Part shown: positions 46,353 through 57,103 of the stretch, one piece after another
Layout of the letters: each line of letters begins with the position of its first letter
How positions within the stretch are numbered: the stretch's first letter is position 1
Assembly (NCBI RefSeq): GCF_963678635.1
Contig: NC_087065.1
Coordinates: 19,851,623-19,915,622 of the forward strand
Reading direction: 5' to 3'
DNA length: 64,000 bases
Origin: Symsagittifera roscoffensis
Taxonomy: Eukaryota; Xenacoelomorpha; Acoela; Convolutidae
Notes under the pieces: generated by a model
Databases searched by the model: none
Told to the model about the DNA's origin: nothing
The model's input: the letters and a program-made list of their open reading frames with translations, nothing else
Made by a program: the position numbers and the translations under genes

Positions 46353-48312
46353 TCAGCTGAAGAAGGATGTACCTCTGAGTAGAGATCCATTTCTATCCTC
46401 ATCCGAAGTCATAATATAGAAGGTTTGATGATCTGAAAAATCCTCACACGCTATTGCGTACAATAGATTTCTTCTCACATGAGGCTCTGCCCATTTGTTA
46501 CGCTCCCTGCTTCCATCATTAATTCTAATATTGAACCATCCACTCGCCTGCTCGCACCCTTCCATCTCAGTCATCACTACCAGGTACTCACTCAACTCGT
46601 GATTAATACAAAAAGAGGTAATCACTTTTCCTTCTGACCTCTGCTTTTTAATTTCAGTATCTAGATCCGACCTGTTGCTCTTTGTGAATATCACTTGTTC
46701 TTTATTCTCATATTGGCTCGCACCGGCAGTTACTACGAAAATGTATTTTTTATTGAGGCAAGTGACACTAGTCACAGACAGACCAGACAAAAAAAGATCT
46801 TCGGGATCTTCAGTTTGCATAATGGACTGAGCCTTGCAAAAATCTTCCATCATATAAACGTAAAACTTTCCCGTTTCTTGATCAGCTGCAAGTGAGAAAA
46901 TATTCATGCCTGCCTTGCTGTGAATTTTTACTTGTTCCTTTACTTCTTTGAACGAGGAGCTAACCCAAAACTGCTTCTTCCTTGTGTTGTACTTTTTGTG
47001 ATGACCGAATATAGCGAACATGTTGTTATCATGTACACTCTGTGATATCAAAGTCTGTTGGTTATTGTACGTATGAAATCTGATGAAGTCTACGTAATTA
47101 GTTTTGCAGTATTTTACAAGTGTAGGGAATTCAGCGTAGTTTCCTCTGCTGAACATTGGCTCAGTAGAAGGTCGCTGATCTTCAGGTTTACTCTCATTAC
47201 CCGTCATGTAGTGTGTCAGTTCACCTCCTCCATCTAAACACAAATAAATTGATTAGTCTCAGAAATCGCCTGTTTTTTCCAATAAAAGTAACGTTAGGTG
47301 ACGGCTTCACAAGTGAGTAAATGACCATATCATGGTTTTGACCTCAATCACCAAGGACAAGTTTTGCGCTGTCTTTTAAATATAGGTAAACAAAGGGCTC
47401 GCAAAGACTTTTAAATACTTTGGCAAAATACCAAAATTGAATGCAAAATGTAAAGCGCGTATAGTCATGAGGATAAAAAACTTATTTAATGACAAAAGAC
47501 TTATTAGAAGTTGTTTAGTCTAAAAATATCATCCGAAACAATTTTGTACCGAAACACTAAAGGAGCAGGTGAACTTGAATTTGAATTGAATTTGAGAATG
47601 ATTTTCATTCCTTAATATTATATCGCTTTCCATTGCTATAGTTGTAATTAGGTAGTCGCTTTGACGTTAAGCTGTATTTGATTTTACAATTTGACACCAG
47701 CATATATGGTTCAACGGTCGAGTATAATTTACCAGTGTGATCATAAGCAGCCTGGTCAGCCTCCGTCGCAGAGAGGCAGTGAAATCCTGGGATATTCTTT
47801 CTAATGCAGAAATCAGCCCACACACCTCCGAAACAAGAGTCTGTGCAGATAGTTGGGGGTTCCATGCCAGTTGGGATCCAATCGAAGATCTCTTCTATTC
47901 CAACTGTACCGTCTGCCAGACACCAGTTTCCAGTTGGCATCTCCCCATGGCCAGTGTAATATAGCATTGGCTTGTATTTTTTCTCTTTGCAATGCTGGAA
48001 AAACTTTTGAACGCTTGATTTCACATCTTCTTTTCTCATGTGCAGATTTTGCACTCTGTTGTAGAGATGATGACCAACAGCTCTCTCCATGTTCACGAAA
48101 TCCACACTTTGACCTTTGAGAAATAAGTCCCGCCTTTCTCCTCTCGTCTCACGCTCCCCGATTTCGGACAGCTGGATATAATTAGGAGGCTCACTTGCAC
48201 CTGATATTAGAAGCCACTTCCTCTCTTTATCCGTTGGGTCCCATTTGTCAATGTCACGTATTCTACCCGCGTTCTGTTCAATCGCGGAACCAGCAAATTT
48301 ACTAAAACTCAT
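46353..48312 (-). CDS. Caspase/metacaspase-fold (peptidase C14-like) protein with C-terminal repeat domain, two exons
   Basis: Exon 1 is 48312-47733 and exon 2 is 47233-46353, joined across a 499-bp GT-AG intron. The total is 1461 nt, 486 residues. Residues 115-160 carry the clan CD dyad: LYYTGHGEMPTGNW (His122) and ICTDSCFGG (Cys160). After splicing, the caspase fold closes with DGGGELTHYMTG and RPSTEPMFSRGNYAEF, which unspliced exon 1 lacks. The remaining 250 or so residues hold about four repeats of 50-70 residues ending in patterns such as KFYVYMME, YIFVVTAG, YLVVMTEM and TFYIMTSD. These are probably beta-rich and resemble the DUF7477-type repeat from memory. There is no signal peptide; cytosolic cysteine protease activity is inferred. 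The substrate and pathway are unknown. Confidence 0.85.
47234..47732 (-). other. Intron of the caspase-like gene
   Basis: The donor reads ACTG|GTAAATTATAC (47732) and the acceptor TTTATTTGTGTTTAG|ATGG (47234). The junction restores GAT between CAC ACT and GGA GGA, giving YDHTDGGGEL. If not spliced, exon 1 would end at a stop at 47605 after a low-complexity tail. Phase, signals and domain continuity all agree. Confidence 0.85.
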
Positions 48313-50908
48313 GATGACTTTTGTGTTGTCGCTGAATTGTTACCAAAGATATGTAAGTTCTGATTCGATTCGGATAGCTGTTCAATATGCAAATTGGGTT
48401 TCAGAATAATTTGGTTTTAGTTGTTAAAATTGTATCTTTAAGCTGCACCGTTTTTCAGAGAGAAAAAAGAAAAGTTATTTTTGTTACAATTGTCAGCATG
48501 AGTACAACAATTTTGAAAGTACAACAAACCATTTTGTGAAAAAATGTCATATATTAACTTCAAATCTGATCAAACCATTTTTGTACGCCAGAACGTAAAT
48601 CAGTTTCTTGTATGTTTTAAACTTCTGGTTAAACATTGATTAAAACGTATTTTCATCTTTAAACAAACTACTCGTGCACTGATACAGTTAAATTTTATAC
48701 CAAATCAGAAAGTGTCATTTTAATAGCGGAGAAAAAGCTCAAAATCTCAAAAGCAGTAAGATAACATTATGATCCATATTGCTTTTAAACTGCGACCATG
48801 CGAACTAAGTCTAGCTTTTTTCAAAGTATGTCGTTGTTCATAAATAACACCAAGCCGAAGTGTCCAAAAACTAACCCATTTTTGAGGTTAACTTAAAGCA
48901 GACATGGCCACTGAAAATATTTTCGCTGAAATACGTTTTACATGTTTTATAGCTTATCTTTTTTAACCATAGCCATTCATCAGACAACCATAAACCAGCT
49001 ATGCATGTTAAGATATGCAGAAAATTTAGACATTTCAATCAGACCGGCTATGTCTATACCACAGATATGAACAAGAAATGGGGCAGTCTATAGCCAGATT
49101 TGATCAGAAATGATTTTAGATTACATTCAACCCACTTTGAGGGACGACATCAAAGAGCCGATTCTTGATGGGGTAAAAAGAACCGTTATTAACAAACTTT
49201 GATGTTGTGCGAGAACAATAGTTATTACATTCAACTTGTGACATTCAAAACACTCATCATCATATGACTTCAGCAACTGAAGCAAATCAATAAATCACAT
49301 CTTAAAATTTTTAATGAAAAAATTTTACTACAATTCATTTGGTGAAGATTGACAGTTGACCTAGTTGACTATTCTCTCAGGCACATTCTGCTGCAATTTC
49401 GACAATCCGGTTTAAACTGAACAACGGGCAAATTTTTTGAACGATTTGGTTAAGTTTTTTGTAACTAGTAACCTGTCGGACCAATTTTAAAATAAAAAAC
49501 CTTATTTGGAACTTGAAAAACCTTTGAACATTTTCGCGAAGTCTATGAAAGTTTCTGCAACTAATTAAATGCGGCGGATCTAAAAATTTTTCAAGCGGTT
49601 GAGTGAATTTTTAAAAAATGTCCTTTTTTAGATCGACCAAAGTCCTTTTTTAGATCGACCGATTAATTTTCGTCCGATCAAAAAAAATGATTGTCCGCGC
49701 GCTCCGATAGCACTATAAAAACTCTATTTTGACAAACTTTTTTGCGCTGCAGTCAAATGATTGAAAAAACATCTGTTTTTTTTGGAAAAATTTGACCAAA
49801 AATTCGCGCTTTTTTGACGCTTTTTCCCCCCTTCAAATTTAGTATATATTGGCGCCATAAGCTTCCTTAGAAAAATGTCTGGATTTTTCGGCCAAAAATG
49901 GATATCTTAAAGTAAGGGACTCGAAACTCAGAGGGGAGAGGATCCGCTACTATCCTTGAAACCGCCCGGACATAAATAATTGATAAAAGGTATTGAAACT
50001 TTTCATCTTAGGGTAGAAACTTAACGAAATTGCTCAAAAGAAACTAAAAATCAAATCACAACTCTCTAGCGACATGTTAGTGGTATATATTTTTTATGAA
50101 AACCCAAGATGTTATCGAAAACCATCAAGCGTTTTTATGACGCATAGAAATTTTTATGAAAATGTTTTACTCAAATTCATTTCTAATTTTCAAATGAAAA
50201 TTCTATTTGGCACTGTATTTCCTTGGATTCTGAACTCATTGCTTTTTGTTATGTTTTAAACTTAGTTTTTTCTCCATTTAATTATTTTTTACCAGTGTTG
50301 GCTGTAATCTTTGTTGTTTACCTGGCTCAGCTAAAAACGCTCAAAGCAATTCGATCATTAAAATATCATTTATGTTTTCATTTGATGTTAAAACGGCCAA
50401 ATGATTTCCGGGAGCATCCAAAAACTACGTAAGCACTTTTAGAAATCATCTTTTAGAAGATACAGGAGAAGTGTGAAAAAATATACCTGTACCATTATAA
50501 TACATGCCGCAACACATGAGTCAATTGTTACGCCAGTTTTTGTGGAACTGTGTAATTTTAACCTAACTATACGGCATATTCTCCAAAACCCTGGATGTAT
50601 CGAAGTGATCAATTTTTTCTTATTTTTATCCCTAAAATGAATGTGTACGTCGAAAAAAAAGAAGAGATATATTCTTAAATTCACAACCGAATGAGTGAGA
50701 AAAACCAGAAGATGATAAAACTGCGAGAAAGAAAAAACTGAAAAAGCAAAAACGAATGACGCAATTTGACTTGCTCTAAGGAAAAAGAAAATTTAATTGA
50801 ATTAAAACTTGTTTTTGACTAAAGAACAATTCAAAAGAAACATAAATACAGCTACTTTGTACTCTAACTAGCCTATACCTCCAAACGACAACAGTTTTAA
50901 CTTAAAAC
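48313..50908. other. Upstream flank of the caspase-like gene, with a degraded hAT-like MITE
   Basis: No gene seen. 49571-49950 contains reversed and diverged blocks of the CAGGGGCGG family (gcggatct..., gatcgacc repeated twice, ttggcgcc, gatttttcggccaaaaatgg). Confidence 0.5.
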
Positions 50909-51828
50909 TAGGGTTGTGCAGTTACTAGTAAGTAAAATTCGTTTACTAGTAAGTTACTAGTAAGTTACCACTTTTTTTTACTAGTAAGTTACTTTTACTT
51001 ACTAGTAAGTTTCAAAAACTCAGGGTCTGCTTGAAAACTACCAAGTTTGAAGACCATTCATTTTCCACAAACTCAAAATCACCTAAATAATCATTTTGAT
51101 CAGTATTATCAAGTAAAGCAGCGTTGTAGAATATGAAAACAAGTTTATCTGCTCTTTCGACTGATAATTGAGCTTCATTTCTTTCAACAAATTCATTTTG
51201 GTTCAACTTACTAGTAATAAGCTTTATTGTTTCGACTTTCGATACGAAAGTAACGGAATATTTGTGCTCGGGGTGGGTTTTTCTTCTTCAGACAAATTTC
51301 GACTTTTTAACTAGCCTTTTTTGACGGATTTTTTATATCATTCGAAAGTTATTGTTGTCCTGAGCTCAAATTTGAAAAGATATTTCACCTGTGATCATTT
51401 TTCGTAAAGTTACAGTGGTTTAAATATTGTCATTTTGGTTAATTTGGGACAATTAACGCGCGATATATTTCGCGTTATTAACGAGTAAGCGGAGAGTTAA
51501 TCCATCTTAATAGGCGTTCCAAATTGGTTAAAAGAAGCCTATTTGCCATAATTGGTTTGTTACAAGAAGCGAAATCTATCCTTTTGTACTTTATATGGCG
51601 TGTGGGGGATGATTTTTATTTAAAAAAATTCAAATTTTAGATTTTTTTTTTTCATTTTGTTTTATTTCATTGAATTTTTTTATGTTATTACTGCTCCATA
51701 AACGTTAAAAGGCAGTCGGAACATTCAGGGCTTCGCCCTGATACGAGCAGTCTTGTTTTACTTACTAGTAAGTTACTAGTATATTTACTAGTAACTTACT
51801 TGCTAGTAAGTAAGTCCGCACAACCCTG
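50909..51828. mobile_element. hAT-like MITE with TACTAGTAA subterminal repeats, split by a nested insertion
   Basis: The left end tagggttgtgcag and right end, inverted, cagggttgtgcgg are terminal inverted repeats. The flanks cttaaaac (50901-50908) and ctcaaaac (51829-51836) are an 8-bp duplication with one change. Many copies of ttactagtaa occupy both subterminal regions. A Helitron-like element sits at 51227-51756, leaving about 390 bp of MITE sequence. A 64-codon minus frame at 51012-51206 is acidic and polar but has no transposase motif. Confidence 0.75.
51227..51756 (+). mobile_element. Helitron/Helentron-like non-autonomous element, copy 4 (best preserved)
   Basis: The 5' end is ttgtttcgactttcgatacgaaagt. 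Near the 3' end, agtcggaaca (51714-51723) is the inverted counterpart of the 5' terminal tgtttcgact with one mismatch. It is followed by a perfect hairpin cagggcttcgccctg (51726-51740) and the tail atacgagcagtcttgtt. Asymmetric inverted repeats plus a 3'-proximal hairpin are the architecture I know for Helentron-type elements. It is inserted inside the MITE at 50909-51828. It is non-coding, so an autonomous partner elsewhere is required. Confidence 0.65.
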
Positions 51829-52495
51829 CTCAAAACATTACGAGCATAAGAACCCTTGCACTCAGCAACAAAAAGTTTTGTAAGCAAAGTTTTTTTTTGC
51901 TTAGAAATTCAAAATAAGCGTTTGCTTATTTGGTTTTAAACACATGTGAAAACCACCAAACAAGCATTTACACTACAAAAAAAACTTCAAACAACGTTTC
52001 TTCTATTTTTGATTTCCTTTGTTTGATTGTACAGTAGATTTGAAATGATATTAACGAAACAAAAATTAACTATCATCCATAGCCTTGCTGCAAAATATTC
52101 TGATAGTCATCAAGTGATAGTGGTCCAATTTCATTTAGAAACTTGTTGAGTTAACAAAACGCTGAGTTTACAAAAATATATCATAATCTTAACTTATTTG
52201 ATCGACTAGTTTTGAGTATTTTCTGATAAATGTTTATTTCTTGAACTAATATTTATCAGAACTCGCATTTTACAGTAATTGGAGTTCTTGAATAAAAAGT
52301 AAAAGTTTCAAATGACCGATAACCTAATTTTTTCTGAAAGATTTTAATTTGAAAGAATAATTCACGTTAATTCACGAGATAAAAATTATTTGAAGTACTA
52401 TATAACATAAGTTTTTCCAAAAAATTTAAAATTCCAAGAAAAAAATTTGAAGTCCCAGATTTTTGGTTGCTGAAGAGTTTTTATTCATTAAATAG
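51829..52495. other. AT-rich DNA, no gene seen
   Basis: No frame, RNA or repeat supported. Confidence 0.5.
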
Positions 52496-52607
52496 AATCT
52501 GGTCTTATGCTACAACAAGCAAACTTGAGGACATAACTAACAATCATTTGACAACGTCCAAATTGAATGACTTAAAACAAAACATCCTAGACAGAATGGC
52601 GTCATGA
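52496..52607 (+). CDS. Candidate short terminal exon, unrecognised
   Basis: After attcattaaatag the plus strand reads 36 codons (IWSYATTSKLEDITNNHLTT, then KLNDLKQNILDRMAS) to TGA at 52605-52607. Composition is protein-like and amphipathic, but nothing else supports it. Confidence 0.2.
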
Positions 52608-53675
52608 ATTACAAAGTGCATCAATTAAAATTATGTCGACTCAGTGATCTGTTCTTACAATGTCAAAGTTCTTGTTACTTTTCACTAACAAGAACATTTC
52701 AACACAAACACGATAAAAAATAAAATTTTTGTAATCACAAGCAAACTCAAACTTCTAACTTGAACATAGATAAGCACGCTTGAACATAGATAAGCAAGTT
52801 TTGTATAATTATGTTAAGTCAGTAAATAAAGCGCATAATCATTTTTAAGTTTCGAAAAAAGAAAAGCACGTTTTGCGCAAATGTTTCAAGCTTGCATTCC
52901 AAAACGAGTATCGGTTTTTGATTTTAAGCTAAGAAATGCCCAATTTTGTTGCTTTGTTACTTGTAAAAATATTATATACTATATTCTAGAAGAAAAGGAG
53001 AAAAAATCTTGTTTGGAATGAAATTACATATAGAAAAATTATAGCATCACAGAGCTGATCAAAATGGATATAACTAAAAAATTTTGGAATGCCAATACAA
53101 ATGGCTAAAAAATTTGTCGAATAATTGTGACTAATTGGTTTGCCTCAATTGAATTCAAAACGATTATGAGTGCGGGTTAATTAACCACGCATAAAAATCA
53201 TTTAGCGGGTTAAATGAGCAATTGTCAACCCAACCCATTTTAGGCAATTGCCAGGAAACGCTTAGCAATTCTAAAATTTCCGGATTGGTTCCCGCAGGCT
53301 GTGAATTTCGTTTCTCAAAAGGTCTGTTTGCGAAAAAACTACCCAAAGCATTTGTATTACTGGTTTTCTTTGACTTTCAGAACAATTAGCATGAGCCATT
53401 CCAAATTGGAATTTTTTTAATGCAGAGTCATTCGTCACGTAAAAATAACGACCCTGAATGAAGCAATGGGCGAAAGAAAATCAAACTTTTTTGAATCTTG
53501 ACTTAGAACTCAAACAACTTAAAAAGATTTTAAATTTTTTCAAATTTTAAATAGTTTAGGCTTGATCCTTCCTAGACCTTTTAAGAAACACGACACGAGT
53601 AGCACATACATGGTTGAAGCCCAAAAAGTAATTGCAACCCTGTAATTCCTCAGCCTGGTAATTTAGATAAAAAGT
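52608..53675. other. Unassigned DNA
   Basis: A single copy of the MITE terminus gagtgcgggttaa lies near 53167, inside a 60-codon minus frame (53164-53346). Without splice signals this frame is not called. Confidence 0.4.
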
Positions 53676-53883
53676 ATGTCAACGATACCAGAGAACCGTA
53701 CAGTCACCATAGCCCAGTCGGAGTCGTCAGCAGAAAGACTGAGTACATTTCAGTACTTTGGCAACAAATACAGTCAACTGACCTGATCCAAACGTAGAGC
53801 AGAATACTTCAAGGTTATTCCAAGTGGTGAAGAGGTTCCAGGCTTATCACCAGGGTTTACGGCTTCTCGCAAGCAGTTAGGGC
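53676..53883 (+). pseudogene. Coding segment of a host gene, apparently split by the LTR retrotransposon
   Basis: ATG at 53676 opens a frame starting MSTIPENRTVTIAQSESSAE. It continues through one TGA (53784-53786) in the same frame to EYFKVIPSGEEVPGLSPGFT and ends at the LTR border (53883). The composition and GC content look coding. Just past the retrotransposon, 60061-60065 is followed by GTGAGT, a consensus donor, and the frame joins in phase across the insertion. The minus strand of part of this segment is also open with a donor-like caggtcagt, so strand is likely but not certain. The protein is not recognised. Confidence 0.4.
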
Positions 53884-54113
53884 TAACAAGGAATGATAAA
53901 ACGATGGCTGTTAAATACTGAATTGACTGTATTCTAGTTCGCATAAATAAGAGAGTGAACTAGAGGTCAACGCATAACAGCTAGACAGTTCTAGGCTGAT
54001 TGACAGGCAGGTACCAAACTCACACTTAATTATAGTGTGAGAACTCTCAGAGATAAATAGATAAAGAAATAGCAACTAGGATGAATGACAACTGAACATT
54101 GTAGCCCCTGACA
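53884..54113 (-). repeat. 3' LTR of the Ty3/gypsy element (230 bp)
   Basis: It matches 59831-60060 with only a few substitutions. In element orientation it starts TGTCAGGGGC and ends CTTGTTA. It contains ctcacactTAATTATagtgtgag, a hairpin at 54019-54041. No good polypurine tract abuts its start; the nearest purine-rich stretch is about 120 bases inside (54228-54248). Confidence 0.93.
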
Positions 54114-54279
54114 TTTCCGTATGGATAAAAAATTTAAATACATAGTAATTTAAATTTAATATAATAATTAATAATATTCAACCTGCCGCCTCAACTAACA
54201 CAATACAAAAACTTGAGTTTTAGGCTTATGGCCATCCCTCTCCCTGGGTAACGAGTTTTAAATGAGTTTTAAATAAAGT

Positions 54280-54725
54280 TCACTTTACTTCTCCCCCTGG
54301 ATGTTTTCCTTTTTGTTCCGCCCCTTGGATATTTTCGATCATGACTCCTCCCATTTTATCTAATGGCTTCCTTCTTCTGGTACTCCTTCTGGTCCCCGAG
54401 CTTTCACTTTGACTGCCAGATTCGACGTCTTCTTCTTGGCTACTAATCATAAGGCATTCTCTCGCCGCTAACGCCGGTCGGTCTTGGCTCCCCTTTCCTT
54501 GTTTCTGTCCCCCTTTTCCTCGCCTCGCTTTCGTCCCTCTAGATTTTGCTCTTGCTCCCGTTCCATGTTCTGCTACTGCTGTACTGCCGCTTGGGCCTTG
54601 TCCCGCTGCAATCGCTTCATGTCTCGCTTACACTTCTATTGGCAATCGTGCAGGGATAATATTTAGTGGTTGGTAATCTTCACTATCCGAACTGTCAGAC
54701 TGGAAGGTGGCTACCGACACTTTTT
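54280..54725 (-). pseudogene. C-terminal tail of pol, out of frame with integrase
   Basis: After the integrase frame stops at 54726, a neighbouring frame continues: VSVATFQSDSSDSEDYQPLN, a stop, a charged region, then CLMISSQEEDVESGSQSESS and GGVMIENIQGAEQKGKHPGG, ending EVK at TGA 54280-54282. Two or more shifts separate the pieces, and a coiled-coil-like frame (MKRLQRDKAQAAVQ) overlaps the middle. The tail has no family assignment. Confidence 0.6.
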
Positions 54726-56873
54726 TCATAGCCTTTGGCCTTTTGATTTCGGGCTTTCGACTACCCCTTTCTTTGCGCTCGATAACATCTCCTTGAGCGT
54801 AGCCGGCTTCCGTTTCTTGGGAAGTATGGGTTTTTGCTTTTCTGACACTGCACTTTTCCTAAGAACAGATCCGTTTTTTAGCTTGATAGTATGTTTGGAT
54901 TCAGAGAAAACATTAGATTTTAAGAGTTTGTACCGATTTAGGGTCTTGCTGGTTGTACGCTGGTACAGGTCGCGTGCGCCTCCACTCCCTTGGACGTTAG
55001 GGCCAGTGTCTTTACTCCCTTGGATTTTCGGGGCAACTCCCGATCCCTCCCCTGGGCACGTGTCCATTTGCTGATCGCTATCAAGCATGATAGGGGCCCT
55101 TCTTAAAGCTGTAGCGTATGTCAGATCGGACCTTTCCTCCCAATTCGAGTGCTGAGGGAATGCAATTTTACTCAACTCAGGATCATTTTCGTCTAAACAC
55201 AAACATTTTTGTTTTAAGACGTTCTTCCACTTCAAATTTTTCAAGCTTGGTTTTTTCGTAAGATTGCGTAAAACGGTGTTAGCCTCCCGGCCGTGGTGGG
55301 CTTCAAAAGGTGTTAATTTAGTAGTTGCATTTTTGGAAAATCGTAGCGCGCCTAGCGCTTTATCGACCATCGATTCTAGAGACTCATGCTCTTTGTCAGT
55401 CGCATAGGTTAGGACAAAATTCTTCAAACTCCCTATTGTCCGTTCAACGGACCCCGTGCCTCGATGATCGTTCACTGGTGAGTACATTAGCTCGATGCCT
55501 TCGCTGTTACAGAAGCTTTTAAACGTATTAGATGTAAAACATGATCCCTGATCAACGTGTATTTTCCGGGGTACTCCATGTTGAGTTATGTATTTATCGA
55601 GAAATTTTAAGACTTTATCTGACGTGTTAGTGGTAGTAACCATTGCTGATGGCCACCTTGAGAACCGGTCCGTAGCAACCAAGACATATTTCTTACTCTC
55701 GTTCAAGTAGTTTATTGGCCCCCAGAAATCCAATTGTATACATTCATTGGGTTCCCTTGGTTCAGGGACCTTCCCCATGTCTCTCTTGGGTAATAACGAT
55801 TTTAGATTCTTACCCGCTTCCGTGCATTGCTGACAGTACGTGGCCTTTGCTGCCAAACTGCGGTACATGTAGGGATACCAGACGTCACGCGCTGCTTCAT
55901 ACATGTTCCTTTTACCGTGATGGTAATAATGTATCCGCGACTCAATTGGGACTTGTAATGGCAAAGGAATGACCAGCCGTCCATCTAGCCACACACAATC
56001 GTCCCGCAATGACAAATCGTTTGCGTATTGGGCCCAGTACTTCCCAATCTTCAGGAGTTCTTCTTTCAAGTTAATCCTCTTCTCCAACGCTTCTTTTACT
56101 CGTACTAAGTTCACATCCGCCGGTATGTTTGAGGCAATAATTTCTAGATTAAATAATTCTGGTAACGCTTGGGATTTCTTGATAACCTTGCAATCCCGGG
56201 GAATGATAGACATAACTTGTTGATTTGGGTTAACGGTCGGAAAAAGCTCGCCTGGGAATTTCGAAGGTATAGAAAGTACTGTATTAATTTTTGAATCCCG
56301 TGTATTTTTAGTAATGGCAACAATTTCAGGGTTAATGACAGTTATTTCATCGCTACTCAATAAGTTTTCATCTAGTCTTAGCGGAGAGTTGATTTTAGAG
56401 TGTAGTCTATTCGGAGGGTTAGTTTGGGCATCGATTTCAACATTTTCAATATCAAATACTGGGAAAGAACAATTCGACTCACTATCCATTTTGTTTGAAT
56501 TATTTGATATAGGCCAATTTAACCGTCTTCCAAGGGAACAATATATAGAGCACACTGAATGTCCTGTGGATTTCTTTGATTTACGCGTTATGCAAATTGA
56601 TCGTTTCCTATTGGTCGGTGTCTTCACGCATGACTTTCCGCCCTCAACCGTCGCTGTTTGTAAGCATGTTTTCCGTTCTCGCTTCTGATTGGATGAAAAC
56701 TGTCTAGACTGTTTAGAACCAGTTCCTTTAATGTCCTGATGATTTCGTTCACCAAGGGATTTTAAATCATCTGTGAAACCAAGGGTTTTCCTAATTGAAG
56801 CGATTTTTGCCACGGTGAACAAATTATCATATTGACTTATCGGTTTAGGGGGTTCGCTAGGATGCCTTGACAA
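54726..56873 (-). CDS. Ty3/gypsy integrase with long N-terminal linker
   Basis: This is a 715-codon frame, part of pol. Residues 1-260 start with the end of RNase H (SRHPSEPPKP) and a long polar linker without recognised domain. The integrase zinc domain is at 315-350 (HYYHHGKRNMYEAARDVW, then CQQC). The catalytic core carries D382 (QLDFWGP), D441 (VDQGSCF) and E477 (GTGSVERTIG), a complete DDE triad. The C-terminal part ends in basic KR-rich sequence. In the family this enzyme inserts the cDNA into the chromosome in the nucleus. The frame joins RNase H upstream only through frameshifts. Confidence 0.93.
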   Translation of the reverse strand: MSRHPSEPPKPISQYDNLFTVAKIASIRKTLGFTDDLKSLGERNHQDIKGTGSKQSRQFSSNQKRERKTCLQTATVEGGKSCVKTPTNRKRSICITRKSKKSTGHSVCSIYCSLGRRLNWPISNNSNKMDSESNCSFPVFDIENVEIDAQTNPPNRLHSKINSPLRLDENLLSSDEITVINPEIVAITKNTRDSKINTVLSIPSKFPGELFPTVNPNQQVMSIIPRDCKVIKKSQALPELFNLEIIASNIPADVNLVRVKEALEKRINLKEELLKIGKYWAQYANDLSLRDDCVWLDGRLVIPLPLQVPIESRIHYYHHGKRNMYEAARDVWYPYMYRSLAAKATYCQQCTEAGKNLKSLLPKRDMGKVPEPREPNECIQLDFWGPINYLNESKKYVLVATDRFSRWPSAMVTTTNTSDKVLKFLDKYITQHGVPRKIHVDQGSCFTSNTFKSFCNSEGIELMYSPVNDHRGTGSVERTIGSLKNFVLTYATDKEHESLESMVDKALGALRFSKNATTKLTPFEAHHGREANTVLRNLTKKPSLKNLKWKNVLKQKCLCLDENDPELSKIAFPQHSNWEERSDLTYATALRRAPIMLDSDQQMDTCPGEGSGVAPKIQGSKDTGPNVQGSGGARDLYQRTTSKTLNRYKLLKSNVFSESKHTIKLKNGSVLRKSAVSEKQKPILPKKRKPATLKEMLSSAKKGVVESPKSKGQRL

Positions 56874-57103
56874 GTAATCTGCTAATCCGATCTTGGCGCC
56901 TGGTTTGTGTTCTATTATAAAGTCAAAAGGAATCAGTCTGTCTAGCCAACGTGTCAGTCGTGAAAAGAGTGTTTTTTTTTCTTGTTATTCCCGTTAAGTA
57001 ATGAAATCAGGGCCTTATGATCCGTGATAACTGTAAAAGATCTTCCTAAAATGTAGTTTCTGAAATATTCGGCCCCCATACCACCGCCAGCATTTCAAGC
57101 TCG

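Noticed and set aside
53641-53883. Treating this segment as part of the retrotransposon
   Set aside because: It lies outside the paired LTR and has no counterpart at the other LTR.
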